Origin: JAEUIV01 sp033763795
GTDB lineage: Bacteria > Planctomycetota > Phycisphaerae > Phycisphaerales > UBA1924
Assembly (NCBI GenBank): GCA_033763795.1
Contig: JANRJV010000032.1
Coordinates: forward strand, 1-64,000
DNA: 64,000 nucleotides
Direction of reading: 5' to 3'
In this document: positions 8,337 to 16,841 of the stretch, piece by piece
Position numbering within the stretch: position 1 is the first letter of the stretch
How the letters are laid out: each line of letters opens with the position of its first letter
The notes under the pieces: model-generated
The model's input: only the letters and a program-made list of their open reading frames with translations
What the model was told of the DNA's origin: nothing
The model's database searches: none
Translations under genes and position numbers: made by a program

Positions 8337-9434
8337 ATGAGCCTTTGGGACCGTCTGAAAGCCGAGCTGATTGACATCGTCGAATGGCTGGACCCGACCA
8401 GCGACACGATGGTGCACCGCTTTGATCAGCGGCCCAACAACGAGATCAAGCACGGGGCGAAGCTGATCGTGCGCGAGGGTCAGGCGGCGGTGTTCATCGA
8501 CCAGGGGAAGATCGCGGACGTCTTCGGTCCGGGGATCTACACGCTGGACACGAAGAACCTGCCGATCCTGGCGACGATCAAGGGCTGGAAGTACGGGTTC
8601 GAGAGCCCGTTCAAGGCCGAGGTGTACTTCGTTTCGACGCGGCAGTTCACGGACCTCAAGTGGGGGACGATGAACCCGCTGATGCTGCGCGACGCGGAGT
8701 TCGGCCCGATCCGGCTGCGGGCGTTCGGGACGTACGTCACGCGGGTGAGCGACCCCGGGCTGTTCGTACGCGAGATCGTGGGCACGGACGGGACGTTCAC
8801 GGCGGATGAGATCACGGGTCAGCTTCGGAACGTGATCGTGTCGCGGTTCGCGGACATCCTGGGCGAGTCGAAGATCCCAGCGCTGGACCTGGCGGCGAAC
8901 TACGACGAGCTGGGCAAGTTCCTGACGGGGCGGATCGGCGATGAGTTCCGGGCCAAGGGTCTGGAGCTTGTGAAGCTGCTGGTTGAGAACATCTCGCTCC
9001 CGCCGCAGGTCGAGGAGGCGCTGGACAAGCGCTCGTCGATGGGCGTGATCGGGAACCTGAGCGCGTACACGCAGTTTTCCGCTGCGGAGGCGATGACCAA
9101 GGCGGCGTCGAACCCGGGGGGCGACGCGGCGGCGGGGATCGGGATGGGGATGGGGTTTGCGATGGCGCAGCAGATGGGGCAGGCGATGGCGGGCGCTCAG
9201 GCGCCGCCGCCCTTGCCCGGTGCGGGTGCGGGGGCGGCGTGGTACGTGGCGATCGACGGGGCGCGGAGCGGCCCGATGAGCGAGAGCGCGCTGCGGGAGA
9301 TGTGCGCAGGCGGGAAGCTGCCGGGGACGGCGCTGGTGTGGAAAGCTGGGATGGCGGAGTGGAAGCGGTGCGGGGATGTGCCGGAGGTGGCGGCGATGCT
9401 GTCGAGCGTGCCTCCCCCGCTGCCGCCTCGGTGA
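8337..9434 (+). CDS. SPFH-domain protein with C-terminal GYF_2 (DUF4339) domain
   Basis: 365 residues. ATG 8337 follows a clean GGAGG at 8326-8330. Residues about 20-270 form an SPFH/band-7-like domain of the type sometimes named 'virion core protein' in databases, including FKAEVYFVSTRQFTDLKWGT and IRLRAFGTYVTRVSDPGLFV. A Gly/Met/Ala/Gln-rich linker follows. The C-terminal 60 residues, from WYVAIDGARSGPMSE, match the GYF_2 (DUF4339) fold, a small peptide- or ligand-binding module. Such SPFH proteins are cytosolic-face scaffolds of unknown job and commonly sit beside a zinc-ribbon protein, as here (next gene 15 bp downstream). There is no signal peptide. Confidence 0.85.
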   Translation: MSLWDRLKAELIDIVEWLDPTSDTMVHRFDQRPNNEIKHGAKLIVREGQAAVFIDQGKIADVFGPGIYTLDTKNLPILATIKGWKYGFESPFKAEVYFVSTRQFTDLKWGTMNPLMLRDAEFGPIRLRAFGTYVTRVSDPGLFVREIVGTDGTFTADEITGQLRNVIVSRFADILGESKIPALDLAANYDELGKFLTGRIGDEFRAKGLELVKLLVENISLPPQVEEALDKRSSMGVIGNLSAYTQFSAAEAMTKAASNPGGDAAAGIGMGMGFAMAQQMGQAMAGAQAPPPLPGAGAGAAWYVAIDGARSGPMSESALREMCAGGKLPGTALVWKAGMAEWKRCGDVPEVAAMLSSVPPPLPPR

Positions 9435-9449
9435 CGGGCGCTGGCGCAG

Positions 9450-10613
9450 ATGACGACAGGGAGTGATCCAAGCGTGCCGGCGGGCGGCGCTGCGGACGCC
9501 GGGCGGGTCTCGGCGGAAGCGCGGCGGTTTCACTGCGCGACGTGCGGAGCGACGCTGGTGTTCGTTCCGGGGACGAGCACGATCGCGTGCCCCTACTGCG
9601 GCGCGGCGAACGCGATCGAGTCCGCGAAAGAGGGGGCGGAGGTCGTCGTCCACGAGCAGGACTTCGATGAGGCGATCGCGCGGCTGGAAGCGGAGGGGGA
9701 GACGGAGGAGCACCTTGACGTGCGCTGCGACGCGTGCGGGGCGGAGGTGCACGGGCTGGGGGTGACGACGAGCTTCTCGTGCCCGTACTGCGGGGCGAAT
9801 ATCGTGGCGACGGCGCGGAGCCGACGGCTGATCAAGCCGGGGGGAGTGATCCCGTTCAAGATCGACGGGCGGGAGGCGGGGCGGCTGTTCGGGGCGTGGC
9901 TGAAGAGCCTGTGGTTTGCGCCGAGCGAGATCCGGCGGGCGGCGCGGACGGATCACCCGCCGCGGGGCGTATACATCCCGGCGTGGACGATCGACTGCGA
10001 GGCGGAGACGACGTTCACGGGTCAGCGCGGCGATGCTTATTACGTGACGGTGCCGTACACGACGACGGTGAACGGTCGGCGCGTGACGCGGACGCGGCAG
10101 GAGCGGCGGATCCGGTGGTCGAGCGTGTCGGGCCGGGTCGAGAACATGTTCGACGATCTGCTGGTGATCGCGACGCGGTCGCTGCCCGAGGAGCTGCTGG
10201 AGGAGCTGGAGCCCTGGGAGCTGCGGGAGGTGAAGCCTTACGTGGACGCGTATCTGACGGGGTTCGCGGCCGAGAGCTATCAGGTGGATCTGCGGGGAGC
10301 GTTCGAGGATGCGCGTCGGCAGAGCGTGGGGCCGATCCAGGCGACGATCCGGGCGCGGATCGGGGGGGATGAGCAGCGGATCACGAGCATGCACCCGAGG
10401 TACTCGCGGGTGACGTACAAGCACCTGCTGCTGCCGGTGTGGATGAGCGCGTACCGGTACCGGGGGAAGGTGTACCGGTTCGTGGTGAACGCGCGGACGG
10501 GCGAGGTCCGGGGCGAGCGGCCTTACAGCGCGTGGAAGATCGCGGGGGCTGTGCTGCTCGGGCTGGCGGCGGCGGGTGTGATCGCGCTGGTGATCGCGGC
10601 GACGCGCGGCTGA
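9450..10613 (+). CDS. Double zinc-ribbon protein with C-terminal transmembrane helix, SPFH partner
   Basis: 387 residues. Two zinc ribbons sit at the N terminus: HCATCGATL with CPYCGAAN, and RCDACGAEV with CPYCGANI, so eight cysteines are arranged as two CxxC...CxxC sites. A long soluble region follows, and a single hydrophobic helix (IAGAVLLGLAAAGVIALVIA) lies just before the C terminus, giving a tail-anchored layout with the ribbons in the cytoplasm. Homologues are often mis-named as helicase or 'replication factor Y' because of the ribbons; no helicase motif is present. It lies 15 bp after the SPFH gene and probably works with it at the membrane. ATG 9450 has no clear ribosome binding site, so translation may depend on the upstream gene. 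Confidence 0.8.
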   Translation: MTTGSDPSVPAGGAADAGRVSAEARRFHCATCGATLVFVPGTSTIACPYCGAANAIESAKEGAEVVVHEQDFDEAIARLEAEGETEEHLDVRCDACGAEVHGLGVTTSFSCPYCGANIVATARSRRLIKPGGVIPFKIDGREAGRLFGAWLKSLWFAPSEIRRAARTDHPPRGVYIPAWTIDCEAETTFTGQRGDAYYVTVPYTTTVNGRRVTRTRQERRIRWSSVSGRVENMFDDLLVIATRSLPEELLEELEPWELREVKPYVDAYLTGFAAESYQVDLRGAFEDARRQSVGPIQATIRARIGGDEQRITSMHPRYSRVTYKHLLLPVWMSAYRYRGKVYRFVVNARTGEVRGERPYSAWKIAGAVLLGLAAAGVIALVIAATRG

Positions 10614-10631
10614 GGCGCGCGGGGGGCGGGA

Positions 10632-11789
10632 TCACTCGATGACGTTCTTGCCTTCGACGCGGGGGTCGTAGCCGTACTTGTTGGAATCGGGATCGGTGCG
10701 GCTGCCGCCGACCCAGAGGGATCGGCTGGGCGTCCAGAGCCGGGGATGGCGCGACTGGAACTGATCGAGGACGTCGACGTGCCCGTCCCAGAAAGCGGCG
10801 TCCATGCGGCCGCCGTGACGGTAGACGAGCGGGAGGTTGAAGCCCGGCCGGCGCTGGCGGTTGTTGTCTCCCCAGCGGCCCCACGAGCGGTCGAAGACCT
10901 CGATGGCGCCGCCGTTGGTGAAGCTGCCCCAGGTTCCGCCGGTGTAGCTGGCGTCGAAGTCGAGGGTGACGCTGGACTGTGCGTCGAGGTAGCGGAAGCC
11001 GTCGGCGATGGCGATCTTGTAGGACATCTGTCCGACGTTGACGATCTTGGGGACGTAGCCCTTGGGGACGATGCACTGGCTGGTGAGGGCGCCGGAGATG
11101 AAGGAGCTGTCTCCCGAGCGGAGGCCGCTGCCGATGCGGGCCCAGGTCGGCTCCCCGGCGCCGGTGTTTCCGGGCTGGTTGGTGCCGCCGTAGAGCATGA
11201 ACCGGATGGGCATGAGGAAGCTGACGCCGCGCGGGGTCTGCGGCGCGTTCTCATCGACCCACTCGACCATCTCCTGGCTGCCGGCGGGGGCGGAGCCCGA
11301 GGTTCCGGGGGCGCCCCACGGCGGCACGCGCTCCTTCATGGCGGGGTCGGAGAACTGCTCGAGCATGTTGTAGAAGCGGTGCTCGCGGTTGAGCGGGAGG
11401 TCGTAGTCGGCGCCGATGGAGGGCGAGATCCAGTCGTAGGACTGGACGGGGGCGTCGGCGCGTCGGCCCAGGGCGCGGGTGGTCGCTTCGGTGGGGGTGT
11501 TGTCGCGGTAGATGCGGAGGCCGCTGGTGTTGACGCCGGGGATCCAGTCGGCGTTGCTGGCGCCGTAGGCGATCATTCCCTGGACGAGCTGGCGCTGCAT
11601 GCTGGCGCTGCCGGCCTGCCAGGCGGCCTCTCGGGCCTTGCCCAGTGCGGGCAGGAGCAGTCCGATGAGGATGGCGATGATGGCGACGACGACGAGGAGC
11701 TCGATGAGCGTGAAGGCGTGTGGGGCGCGAGCGGAGACGGCCCGCGGGGCGGGCTGCTGGGCGTGCGCGGCGCCGGCGGCTGCGTGCAT
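10632..11789 (-). CDS. Pseudopilin-like protein with H-X9-DG domain
   Basis: 385 residues on the minus strand. The prepilin signal is APHAFTLIELLVVVAIIAIL, with cleavage expected before FTLIE. The C-terminal part carries the H-X9-DG motif (HGGRMDAAFWDG), a hallmark of a large pilin-like family in Planctomycetes. It needs a prepilin peptidase, which is not in the window. ATG 11789 overlaps the stop of the upstream gene (TGATG), giving translational coupling. The protein is clearly paralogous to the neighbour at 12323-13366: both share DWISPS, an 'RFY' block, an 'AFWDG' block and an ending of the form GYDP. Its role, perhaps a minor pseudopilin or an exported matrix protein, is not known. Confidence 0.85.
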   Translation of the reverse strand: MHAAAGAAHAQQPAPRAVSARAPHAFTLIELLVVVAIIAILIGLLLPALGKAREAAWQAGSASMQRQLVQGMIAYGASNADWIPGVNTSGLRIYRDNTPTEATTRALGRRADAPVQSYDWISPSIGADYDLPLNREHRFYNMLEQFSDPAMKERVPPWGAPGTSGSAPAGSQEMVEWVDENAPQTPRGVSFLMPIRFMLYGGTNQPGNTGAGEPTWARIGSGLRSGDSSFISGALTSQCIVPKGYVPKIVNVGQMSYKIAIADGFRYLDAQSSVTLDFDASYTGGTWGSFTNGGAIEVFDRSWGRWGDNNRQRRPGFNLPLVYRHGGRMDAAFWDGHVDVLDQFQSRHPRLWTPSRSLWVGGSRTDPDSNKYGYDPRVEGKNVIE

Positions 11790-12118
11790 CAGTTGGCGCC
11801 TTTCACTTCGAGTGTGCTCATGTCGACCTTGAGGCGGGAGTCGCCGGCGAGGGCGTCGAGCGAGGCCTTGTAGCGTTCCATGACGAAGATCCTTCCCTCG
11901 CGGACCTCGGCGGGGAAGAGGACTCGTTCGCCCTTGTCGTTGCGGCCCGGGATGGTCTTGACCTTGCCGCGCTCGATGTTCATGACCTCCCCGGTGGTGA
12001 CGTCGACGTAGACGAGCTCGTTGGGGAGCGGGGAGCGGTTGCTCGCCATGAAAGAATAGATTCCCCAGACGAGGACGAGCGGGGCGATTGCCAAGACGAC
12101 GTACCTGATCCATCCCAT
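11789..12118 (-). CDS. Small single-pass membrane protein, coupled to a pseudopilin-like gene
   Basis: 109 residues from ATG 12118 (MGWIRYVVLAIAPLVLVWGI). Residues about 4-22 are one hydrophobic helix; the rest is polar and probably outside the membrane, with VYVDVTTGEVMNIERGKV and a repeated V-x-E/D pattern. I recognise no domain. The stop overlaps the start of the pseudopilin-like gene by one base, so the pair should be produced together; an accessory role for that pilin is an inference from coupling only. A GTG or ATG further upstream in frame would add a Pro/Arg-rich, non-membrane extension and seems unlikely. Confidence 0.65.
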   Translation of the reverse strand: MGWIRYVVLAIAPLVLVWGIYSFMASNRSPLPNELVYVDVTTGEVMNIERGKVKTIPGRNDKGERVLFPAEVREGRIFVMERYKASLDALAGDSRLKVDMSTLEVKGAN

Positions 12119-12282
12119 GGTTCGTGTCCGTTGTGTCTTCGGCGCGGACGCGCGGCTTGTGGCAGCCGGGGCGTCTTCTGGGTCGGTCGGGGCCCGTTGG
12201 CCCTCTGCGTGCGACGCCCCGGAGAGTCGGGAGAGTAGCGGCGTGAGCCGGGTCGAACAAGACGAACGCCGGTTCACGCGAA

Positions 12283-12302
12283 TTGTAAAGGCGGTTTTAC
12301 AA
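12283..12302. repeat. AT-rich perfect inverted repeat TTGTAAA-N6-TTTACAA
   Basis: A 7-bp perfect inverted repeat with a 6-nt centre stands out in GC-rich DNA between two minus-strand genes. Read on the minus strand it contains TACAAT, a good -10 hexamer, 165 bp before the small membrane gene. It could be a protein-binding operator overlapping a promoter. It is a poor intrinsic terminator because the stem is AT-rich and no T run follows. Confidence 0.4.
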
Positions 12303-12322
12303 ACCCTTGTCCGACAGGGATT

Positions 12323-13366
12323 TCACTCGATCGTGCGTCGCGCCGAGTCGTTCGGGTCGTAGCCGAATTGCATGGCGTCGGGCTCGTCTTTGAGCGTGCG
12401 TGCGACGCGCGAGCCCGTGGGCGCCCAGAGGACGGGGTTTCGCGACTGGAGCACGCTGAGCGGCTCGGCGTGACCGTCCCAGAACGCGGCGGAGATCTGG
12501 CCCGCGTGTCGATAGACGACGGGGATGTTCCAGCCCGTGCCGCCGCCGCCCTTGCGTCCCCACGAGCGGCTGAGCGGGTCGCAGGCGGAGCGTTCGGTGA
12601 ACGAGCCCCAGTTCTGGTGTGAGTAGGCGGCGTCGAAGTCGGTGCGTTCGCGGTCGAGGTATCTGAAGCCGTCGGCGAGCATGATCTTGCGTGCGAAGGA
12701 TCCGACGCGGTCGATGCGGGGTGTGTAGTCGGTGGGGAGTGTGTGGGTCTTCATGAGCTCCTGGAGCTTGGCGGAGGACCACTGCGTGAGAAGAGGCTCG
12801 CGGCGCGGCCCGCCGAAGAGCTGGAAGTTGGCGGGCATGAGATAGCTGATGCCCAGGGCGGGCCTGGGGGCGTGCTCGTCAATCCAGTCTGCCATTTCGG
12901 GGTTGCCGCGGCCGCCGTGGACCCAGACGGGGACGCGGAGCGCCTGCTCGGCGCAGGCGAAGCGCTCGAAGATAGCGTAGAAGCGTGCCTCGCGTTTTCG
13001 CGGGAGGCCCGAGGCGGCGCCGAGGGAGGGGCTGATCCAGTCGTTGTTCTGGACCGGCCTGTGTTCCGAGTGGGAGAGGCGGGCGACGGTGCGCTGGGCG
13101 GGTGTGCGCCAGAGCTCGAAGCCCGAGGTGTTGAAGCCGGGGATCCAGCCGTCGTTGTCGGCGGTGTACTGGGTGAGGGCGACGGCCAGATGCTTCTGCA
13201 TGGCGGCGCAGGCGAGCGCTCGCGCGGAGGATCGTGCGCCGGCGAGCGCTGGGAGCAGAAGCCCGATGAGTATCGAGATGACGGAGAGGCAGACGAGCAG
13301 CTCGACGAGCGTGAAGGCTCGCCGCGGCCGGTCACGGATCGACGTCGGGCCCACCTCCCACGTCAT
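12323..13366 (-). CDS. Pseudopilin-like protein with H-X9-DG domain (paralogue of the downstream one)
   Basis: 347 residues. The prepilin signal is RRAFTLVELLVCLSVISILI, with cleavage before FTLVE. The C-terminal motif HAGQISAAFWDGH fits H-X9-DG. It aligns by eye along most of its length with the protein at 10632-11789 (for example DGWIPGFNTSG against DWIPGVNTSG, and endings FGYDP against YGYDP), so the two arose by tandem duplication. ATG 13366 lacks a ribosome binding site but has TACGCT 7 nt upstream, which suggests a leaderless transcript. It is probably exported by the pilin pathway; its function is unknown. Confidence 0.82.
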   Translation of the reverse strand: MTWEVGPTSIRDRPRRAFTLVELLVCLSVISILIGLLLPALAGARSSARALACAAMQKHLAVALTQYTADNDGWIPGFNTSGFELWRTPAQRTVARLSHSEHRPVQNNDWISPSLGAASGLPRKREARFYAIFERFACAEQALRVPVWVHGGRGNPEMADWIDEHAPRPALGISYLMPANFQLFGGPRREPLLTQWSSAKLQELMKTHTLPTDYTPRIDRVGSFARKIMLADGFRYLDRERTDFDAAYSHQNWGSFTERSACDPLSRSWGRKGGGGTGWNIPVVYRHAGQISAAFWDGHAEPLSVLQSRNPVLWAPTGSRVARTLKDEPDAMQFGYDPNDSARRTIE

Positions 13367-13373
13367 GGGGGTG

Positions 13374-13379
13374 AGCGTA
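13374..13379 (-). promoter_or_regulatory. Candidate -10 element (TACGCT), leaderless type
   Basis: On the minus strand TACGCT lies 7 nt before ATG 13366, with no Shine-Dalgarno sequence between. A start of transcription about 7 nt after the hexamer would fall at the start codon. No clear -35 was found. Confidence 0.35.
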
Positions 13380-13437
13380 CCGCGGGCCCGGGGCGGATGC
13401 GAGGGGGCGGCGCGGGGCGGTCAGACGAGCGGCGTGC

Positions 13438-15399
13438 TCAGGGGCAGGCGGTGCCGAAGCCCTGGAGGACGGCGGTGACGTCGGCGAAGTTGACGGCGCC
13501 GTCGTTGTTGGCGTCGCCGGCTCCGCCCGAGCCGGGCGTGTAGATGTTGTTGAAGTTTGCGAGAACGCTGGTGATGTCGGCGAAGTTGATCTGGCCGTCG
13601 TTGTTGGCGTCACCCGTGCAGAAGGGGGGCGGGGCCTGGATCTGCGGGGTGACGAGGAGGACGGCCTGGTAGGGCTCGGGGGTTCCTGCGTTGTTGTAGA
13701 CGATCTGGGCGTTGACGATGAGGCCGCCGACGGAGCGGGGGTCGGCGGGGCCCGTGGGGTTCTCGTTGGGGAAGGTGGGCTGGAGGACGTTGCCCGAGAA
13801 GAAGGTTCCGGAGGCGACCGAGTCGGAGTCGGCGAGGGTGAGCTTCTCGATGGTGTATTCGCGGCCCGAGTTGGCGCCGGCGAAGGTCTGGCCGGCCTGG
13901 AGGATGCGTTCGAGGCGGTAGCCCGCGGCGGTGTTGACGGCCTTGATGAGGGCGGTGGTCTGCGGGCCGACGGTGGGCTGGAAGGCGGCGACGAAGTAGA
14001 GGTTGCCCTGGCGGTCGGCGCCCGGGGCGGAGAAGGTGACGGGGTTGCCGTTGGCGATGGTGCCGATGGCGGTGCCGCTCGGGCCGTTGAGGACCTGCTT
14101 GCCCTCGAAGGCGGCGACGGTCCAGCTTGTGGAGACGCCGAAGCGTGCGACGGCGACGAACTCGCCTGCGGTGGGATCGGTGGCGACGGCGGCGGCGATG
14201 GTGGTCGAGGTGAGCGGGTCGGAGCCGACGGCGACCTGACCGTTGCCGCCGCGGAAGGTGGTCTGGCTGAGGTACTGGAGGAACTCGGCGTTGGAGGCGG
14301 TGTTGGCGGTGAATCCCGCGCCGTCGGTGATGTTGGCGGGGAGGGTTGCGCCGCGGGCGCTGGCGACGGCGCCGGTGCTGGTGACGGCGAAGAGGTTGAG
14401 AGCGTTGGTTCGGTTGCCCGAGGAGGGGCGTGCGAGCGAGGCGACGGTGCCGACACCGCCGAAGGGGTTGATGTTGGCGTAGGAGGGGTTGCCGCGGTGG
14501 GCGGCGATTCCGCCGGCGAGGTGGGAGGTGACTCCGGCGGCGCCGTTGGCGCGATAGTTGTTCGCGAAGTCGAGGACGAGGGCGATGGCGGGGGTCGCGG
14601 TCTGGGGGATGGCGGCTGGGGTGTTGGTGGTGACGGAGCTGTTGTTGACGAGGTAGGAGGTTGCGCCGGGCTGGTCGCTGGAGTTGGCGACGCCGCTGAA
14701 GAAGAGGGTGTTGATGCCGGCGTTGCGTGCGGGGAGGCCCACGCGGACGATGTTCTCGCCCTGGACCTGGTTGCCCGAGCCGTTGAAGTTGTCGGCGCGG
14801 AGGAAGAGGTTGCCTCGGGAGTCGATGGCTCCGAGCGAGACGGTGGAGGTGACGGGGTCGGCGCTGGTGTAGCCGCTGGAGGCGGCGAGGACGCGGGTGA
14901 CGAAGAAGCGGCTGGGGGCGGAGGCGTTCTGGCCGATCAGGGCGCCGGCGGCGTTGGTCGCGCCTGTGGAGAGATCGCTGAAGCCCACGCCGAACTGCCG
15001 CGTGAACGAGGCGACGGGGATGGTGTTTGAGGGGGTGTTGTTCTCAAGGATGCTGATTCCCTGACCGGGAGTGGTCCAGAGGGAGTAGAGGATCGCGGGG
15101 AAGCTGAGGTTCTGCTGCTGATCAGGGCTGACGGCGGCCGAGCCGAGCAGCTGCGTGGGGAACATGGGGTCGGCGTCGCGGTGAGCCTTCAGGACCGGAG
15201 CGATCTGGAACTGGCCGCCCCAGGAGCTGGTGAGGCTCACGGCGTCGACGATGTAGCGCGTGATGATGGGGTCGTCGGTGGTGGTGAGGGCGTCGCTGTT
15301 TCCGGGCGTGCGCGAGACGCTGTCCTGGGCGAAGGTGGCGCCGGCGAGCATGACGAGGAGTGAGCAGGCCGAGACGGTACGGATCGCCATCGATCGCAT
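13438..15399 (-). CDS. Large secreted protein with dockerin-like anchor
   Basis: 653 residues. The start ATG 15399 has GGAGGTGGAGAG upstream; ATG 15390 is a nearby alternative. The signal peptide is RTVSACSLLVMLAGATFAQ. The body is rich in Asn, Thr, Ser, Gly and Ala with many short beta-like segments and no Cys until the end. I recognise no catalytic motif. The C-terminal anchor opens with FCTGDANNDGQINF and closes with GFGTACP; the two EF-hand-like repeats are separated by a longer linker than in the proteins at 2975-8202. It is convergent with nothing and lies just downstream of the T2SS operon, so export by that system is plausible but inferred. Confidence 0.8.
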   Translation of the reverse strand: MRSMAIRTVSACSLLVMLAGATFAQDSVSRTPGNSDALTTTDDPIITRYIVDAVSLTSSWGGQFQIAPVLKAHRDADPMFPTQLLGSAAVSPDQQQNLSFPAILYSLWTTPGQGISILENNTPSNTIPVASFTRQFGVGFSDLSTGATNAAGALIGQNASAPSRFFVTRVLAASSGYTSADPVTSTVSLGAIDSRGNLFLRADNFNGSGNQVQGENIVRVGLPARNAGINTLFFSGVANSSDQPGATSYLVNNSSVTTNTPAAIPQTATPAIALVLDFANNYRANGAAGVTSHLAGGIAAHRGNPSYANINPFGGVGTVASLARPSSGNRTNALNLFAVTSTGAVASARGATLPANITDGAGFTANTASNAEFLQYLSQTTFRGGNGQVAVGSDPLTSTTIAAAVATDPTAGEFVAVARFGVSTSWTVAAFEGKQVLNGPSGTAIGTIANGNPVTFSAPGADRQGNLYFVAAFQPTVGPQTTALIKAVNTAAGYRLERILQAGQTFAGANSGREYTIEKLTLADSDSVASGTFFSGNVLQPTFPNENPTGPADPRSVGGLIVNAQIVYNNAGTPEPYQAVLLVTPQIQAPPPFCTGDANNDGQINFADITSVLANFNNIYTPGSGGAGDANNDGAVNFADVTAVLQGFGTACP

Positions 15400-15617
15400 G
15401 AGGATCTCTCCACCTCCGGCGGGTAGCCGGGGATCTGAATCTTTCGGCGGGCGGGGGCCCGCGGTAAATCGTTTCACTCGGCGCGCAGGGCGGGCCGAGC
15501 CACGTAGGGATCATGCCGGGGGACGGGCCACGAGTCAACCAAAAGCGCGGCGTGCGGCGCGTTCGGCCGGGATTGGGCTTCCGGGCGGCGGACCAAGGTC
15601 CGAAAGCTGACGGATGG

Positions 15618-16250
15618 TTAGATGCCTGTCAGGGCCCGGATGGTGGGCAGATTTTCGATGCGGGCCTTCTGGAGGCGCATCCATTCGAGCCACCGGGCGT
15701 CGCGCTCCAGCATGAGGGCGCGGGCGAGCCAGTCGAGGGTCTGCGTGGAGCCTTCGTTGAGGAGTGCGTCGGCGCGGATGGCGCCGCGGAGGGCGGGCAG
15801 GTAGTTGCTCTCGCGGTCGATGGCGCGCTCGTAGTAGTCGCGGGCCTCGCGGAGGTAGCCGCGACGGTCGTAGAGCAGACCTAGGTTGTAGCAGGGCCTG
15901 GGGTCTTCGGGCGAGAGGTCGGCGGCGGTGCTGAAGGCCTCGGCGGCCTGGAGGTACTGGCCCTCTTCCATGAGCAGGCGGCCCAGGTTGTTCCAGGCCT
16001 GGGTGTACTCGCGGTATTCGAGCACGGCCTGCTTGTACTTGTCGATGGCGGCGGGGCGGTCGGAGGTCTCGAGCTTCGAGGCTTCGAGGGAGAGTCGCTC
16101 GGCGTTCATGAGCCGACGGGCCTCGTCGGCGGTGACGCCCGGGGGTACGCCCATGCGGATGGTCTTGTTGCAGGCGGGGAGGGCGAGGGCGGCGGCGAGG
16201 AGCGCCAGCCGGGCCAGGCGCCTGGCGTGTGTGGTGAGGCGGTGTTGCAC
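15618..16250 (-). CDS. TPR lipoprotein, possible pilotin-like partner of the T2SS
   Basis: About 210 residues from GTG 16250, which has AAGGAG 5 nt upstream. ATG 16268 is in frame, adds six residues and overlaps the stop of the preceding gene (ATGA), so it remains possible. A lipobox LALPAC marks a lipoprotein signal peptide. At least three tetratricopeptide-like repeats follow, for example AWNNLGRLLMEEGQYLQAAE and CYNLGLLYDRRGYLREAR. TPR lipoproteins of the PilF/PilW type help outer-membrane secretins assemble. The position at the 3' end of the gsp operon makes that role attractive, but it is an inference. The protein could equally be a general scaffold. Confidence 0.75.
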   Translation of the reverse strand: MQHRLTTHARRLARLALLAAALALPACNKTIRMGVPPGVTADEARRLMNAERLSLEASKLETSDRPAAIDKYKQAVLEYREYTQAWNNLGRLLMEEGQYLQAAEAFSTAADLSPEDPRPCYNLGLLYDRRGYLREARDYYERAIDRESNYLPALRGAIRADALLNEGSTQTLDWLARALMLERDARWLEWMRLQKARIENLPTIRALTGI

Positions 16251-16264
16251 GCGTGCTCCTTGGC

Positions 16265-16828
16265 TCATTTCTTTGCGTAGGCGCTGAAGCGGAGGGTGGC
16301 GCGCCAGCCGGTTCCCGTGGGCGTGAGGTTGGCCTGCGAGACGAAGGCGCGGCCGACGAGTGGTTCGCTGTGGAGGGTCTTCTCGGTTGCTTCGAAGATC
16401 TTGTCGAGGGGCTCGTTGTCGACCGAGCACGTGACGTCGTAGCGGACGATGGGCGGGTTGGCGACGGCGGAGGCGCTGGTGACGTTGCTGACGACGGGGG
16501 GGCGGGAGAAGGAGACGGTCTGCCAGGAGTCCTGGCCCACCTGGCTGCCGAAGAAGGGGAGGTCGCTGTAGAGGGTTGCGAGGTCGAGGCCCGCGGTCTG
16601 TTCGGCGCGGAGTCGCTCGGCGAGCGAGCGGACGAGCTGGAGCTGGGCGGCCTGGCCGGCGACGGCGGCGCGGCGGCTGGACATCGAGCGGAAGGAGATG
16701 CCGGCGAAGATCGTGGCGGCGACGAGCAGGACCAGCGGGATGGTCATGAGCGAGGCGGGGCGGTTCGACCGGTCGATGGATGCGGCGACTGCGGCGAGCT
16801 GGGCGTCGGCGGCGGCGGGCTTCAGCAT
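16265..16828 (-). CDS. GspM/PilO-like inner-membrane T2SS platform protein
   Basis: 187 residues. One transmembrane helix lies near the N terminus (about residues 28-47, MTIPLVLLVAATIFAGISF). A short helical region rich in Arg, Ala and Gln follows, then a small alpha/beta domain to the end. This layout (short cytoplasmic tail, one helix, coiled segment, ferredoxin-like domain) matches GspM/PilO proteins, which bind GspL. Sequence identity is too low for a firm family match by eye; the call rests on layout and on the place directly after the GspL-like gene (13-bp gap). The stop overlaps a possible start of the TPR lipoprotein. Confidence 0.65.
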   Translation of the reverse strand: MLKPAAADAQLAAVAASIDRSNRPASLMTIPLVLLVAATIFAGISFRSMSSRRAAVAGQAAQLQLVRSLAERLRAEQTAGLDLATLYSDLPFFGSQVGQDSWQTVSFSRPPVVSNVTSASAVANPPIVRYDVTCSVDNEPLDKIFEATEKTLHSEPLVGRAFVSQANLTPTGTGWRATLRFSAYAKK

Positions 16829-16841
16829 GGCGCAGGGCTCC

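Noticed and set aside
5227..10424. Long minus-strand frames opposite the protease, metalloprotease and SPFH genes
   Set aside because: Same reason: Arg-rich shadow translation opposite clear protein families with intact catalytic motifs.
12283..12302. Reading the AT-rich palindrome as a terminator for the gene at 12323-13366
   Set aside because: The stem is AT-only at its base and no T tract follows; an operator or promoter role fits better.
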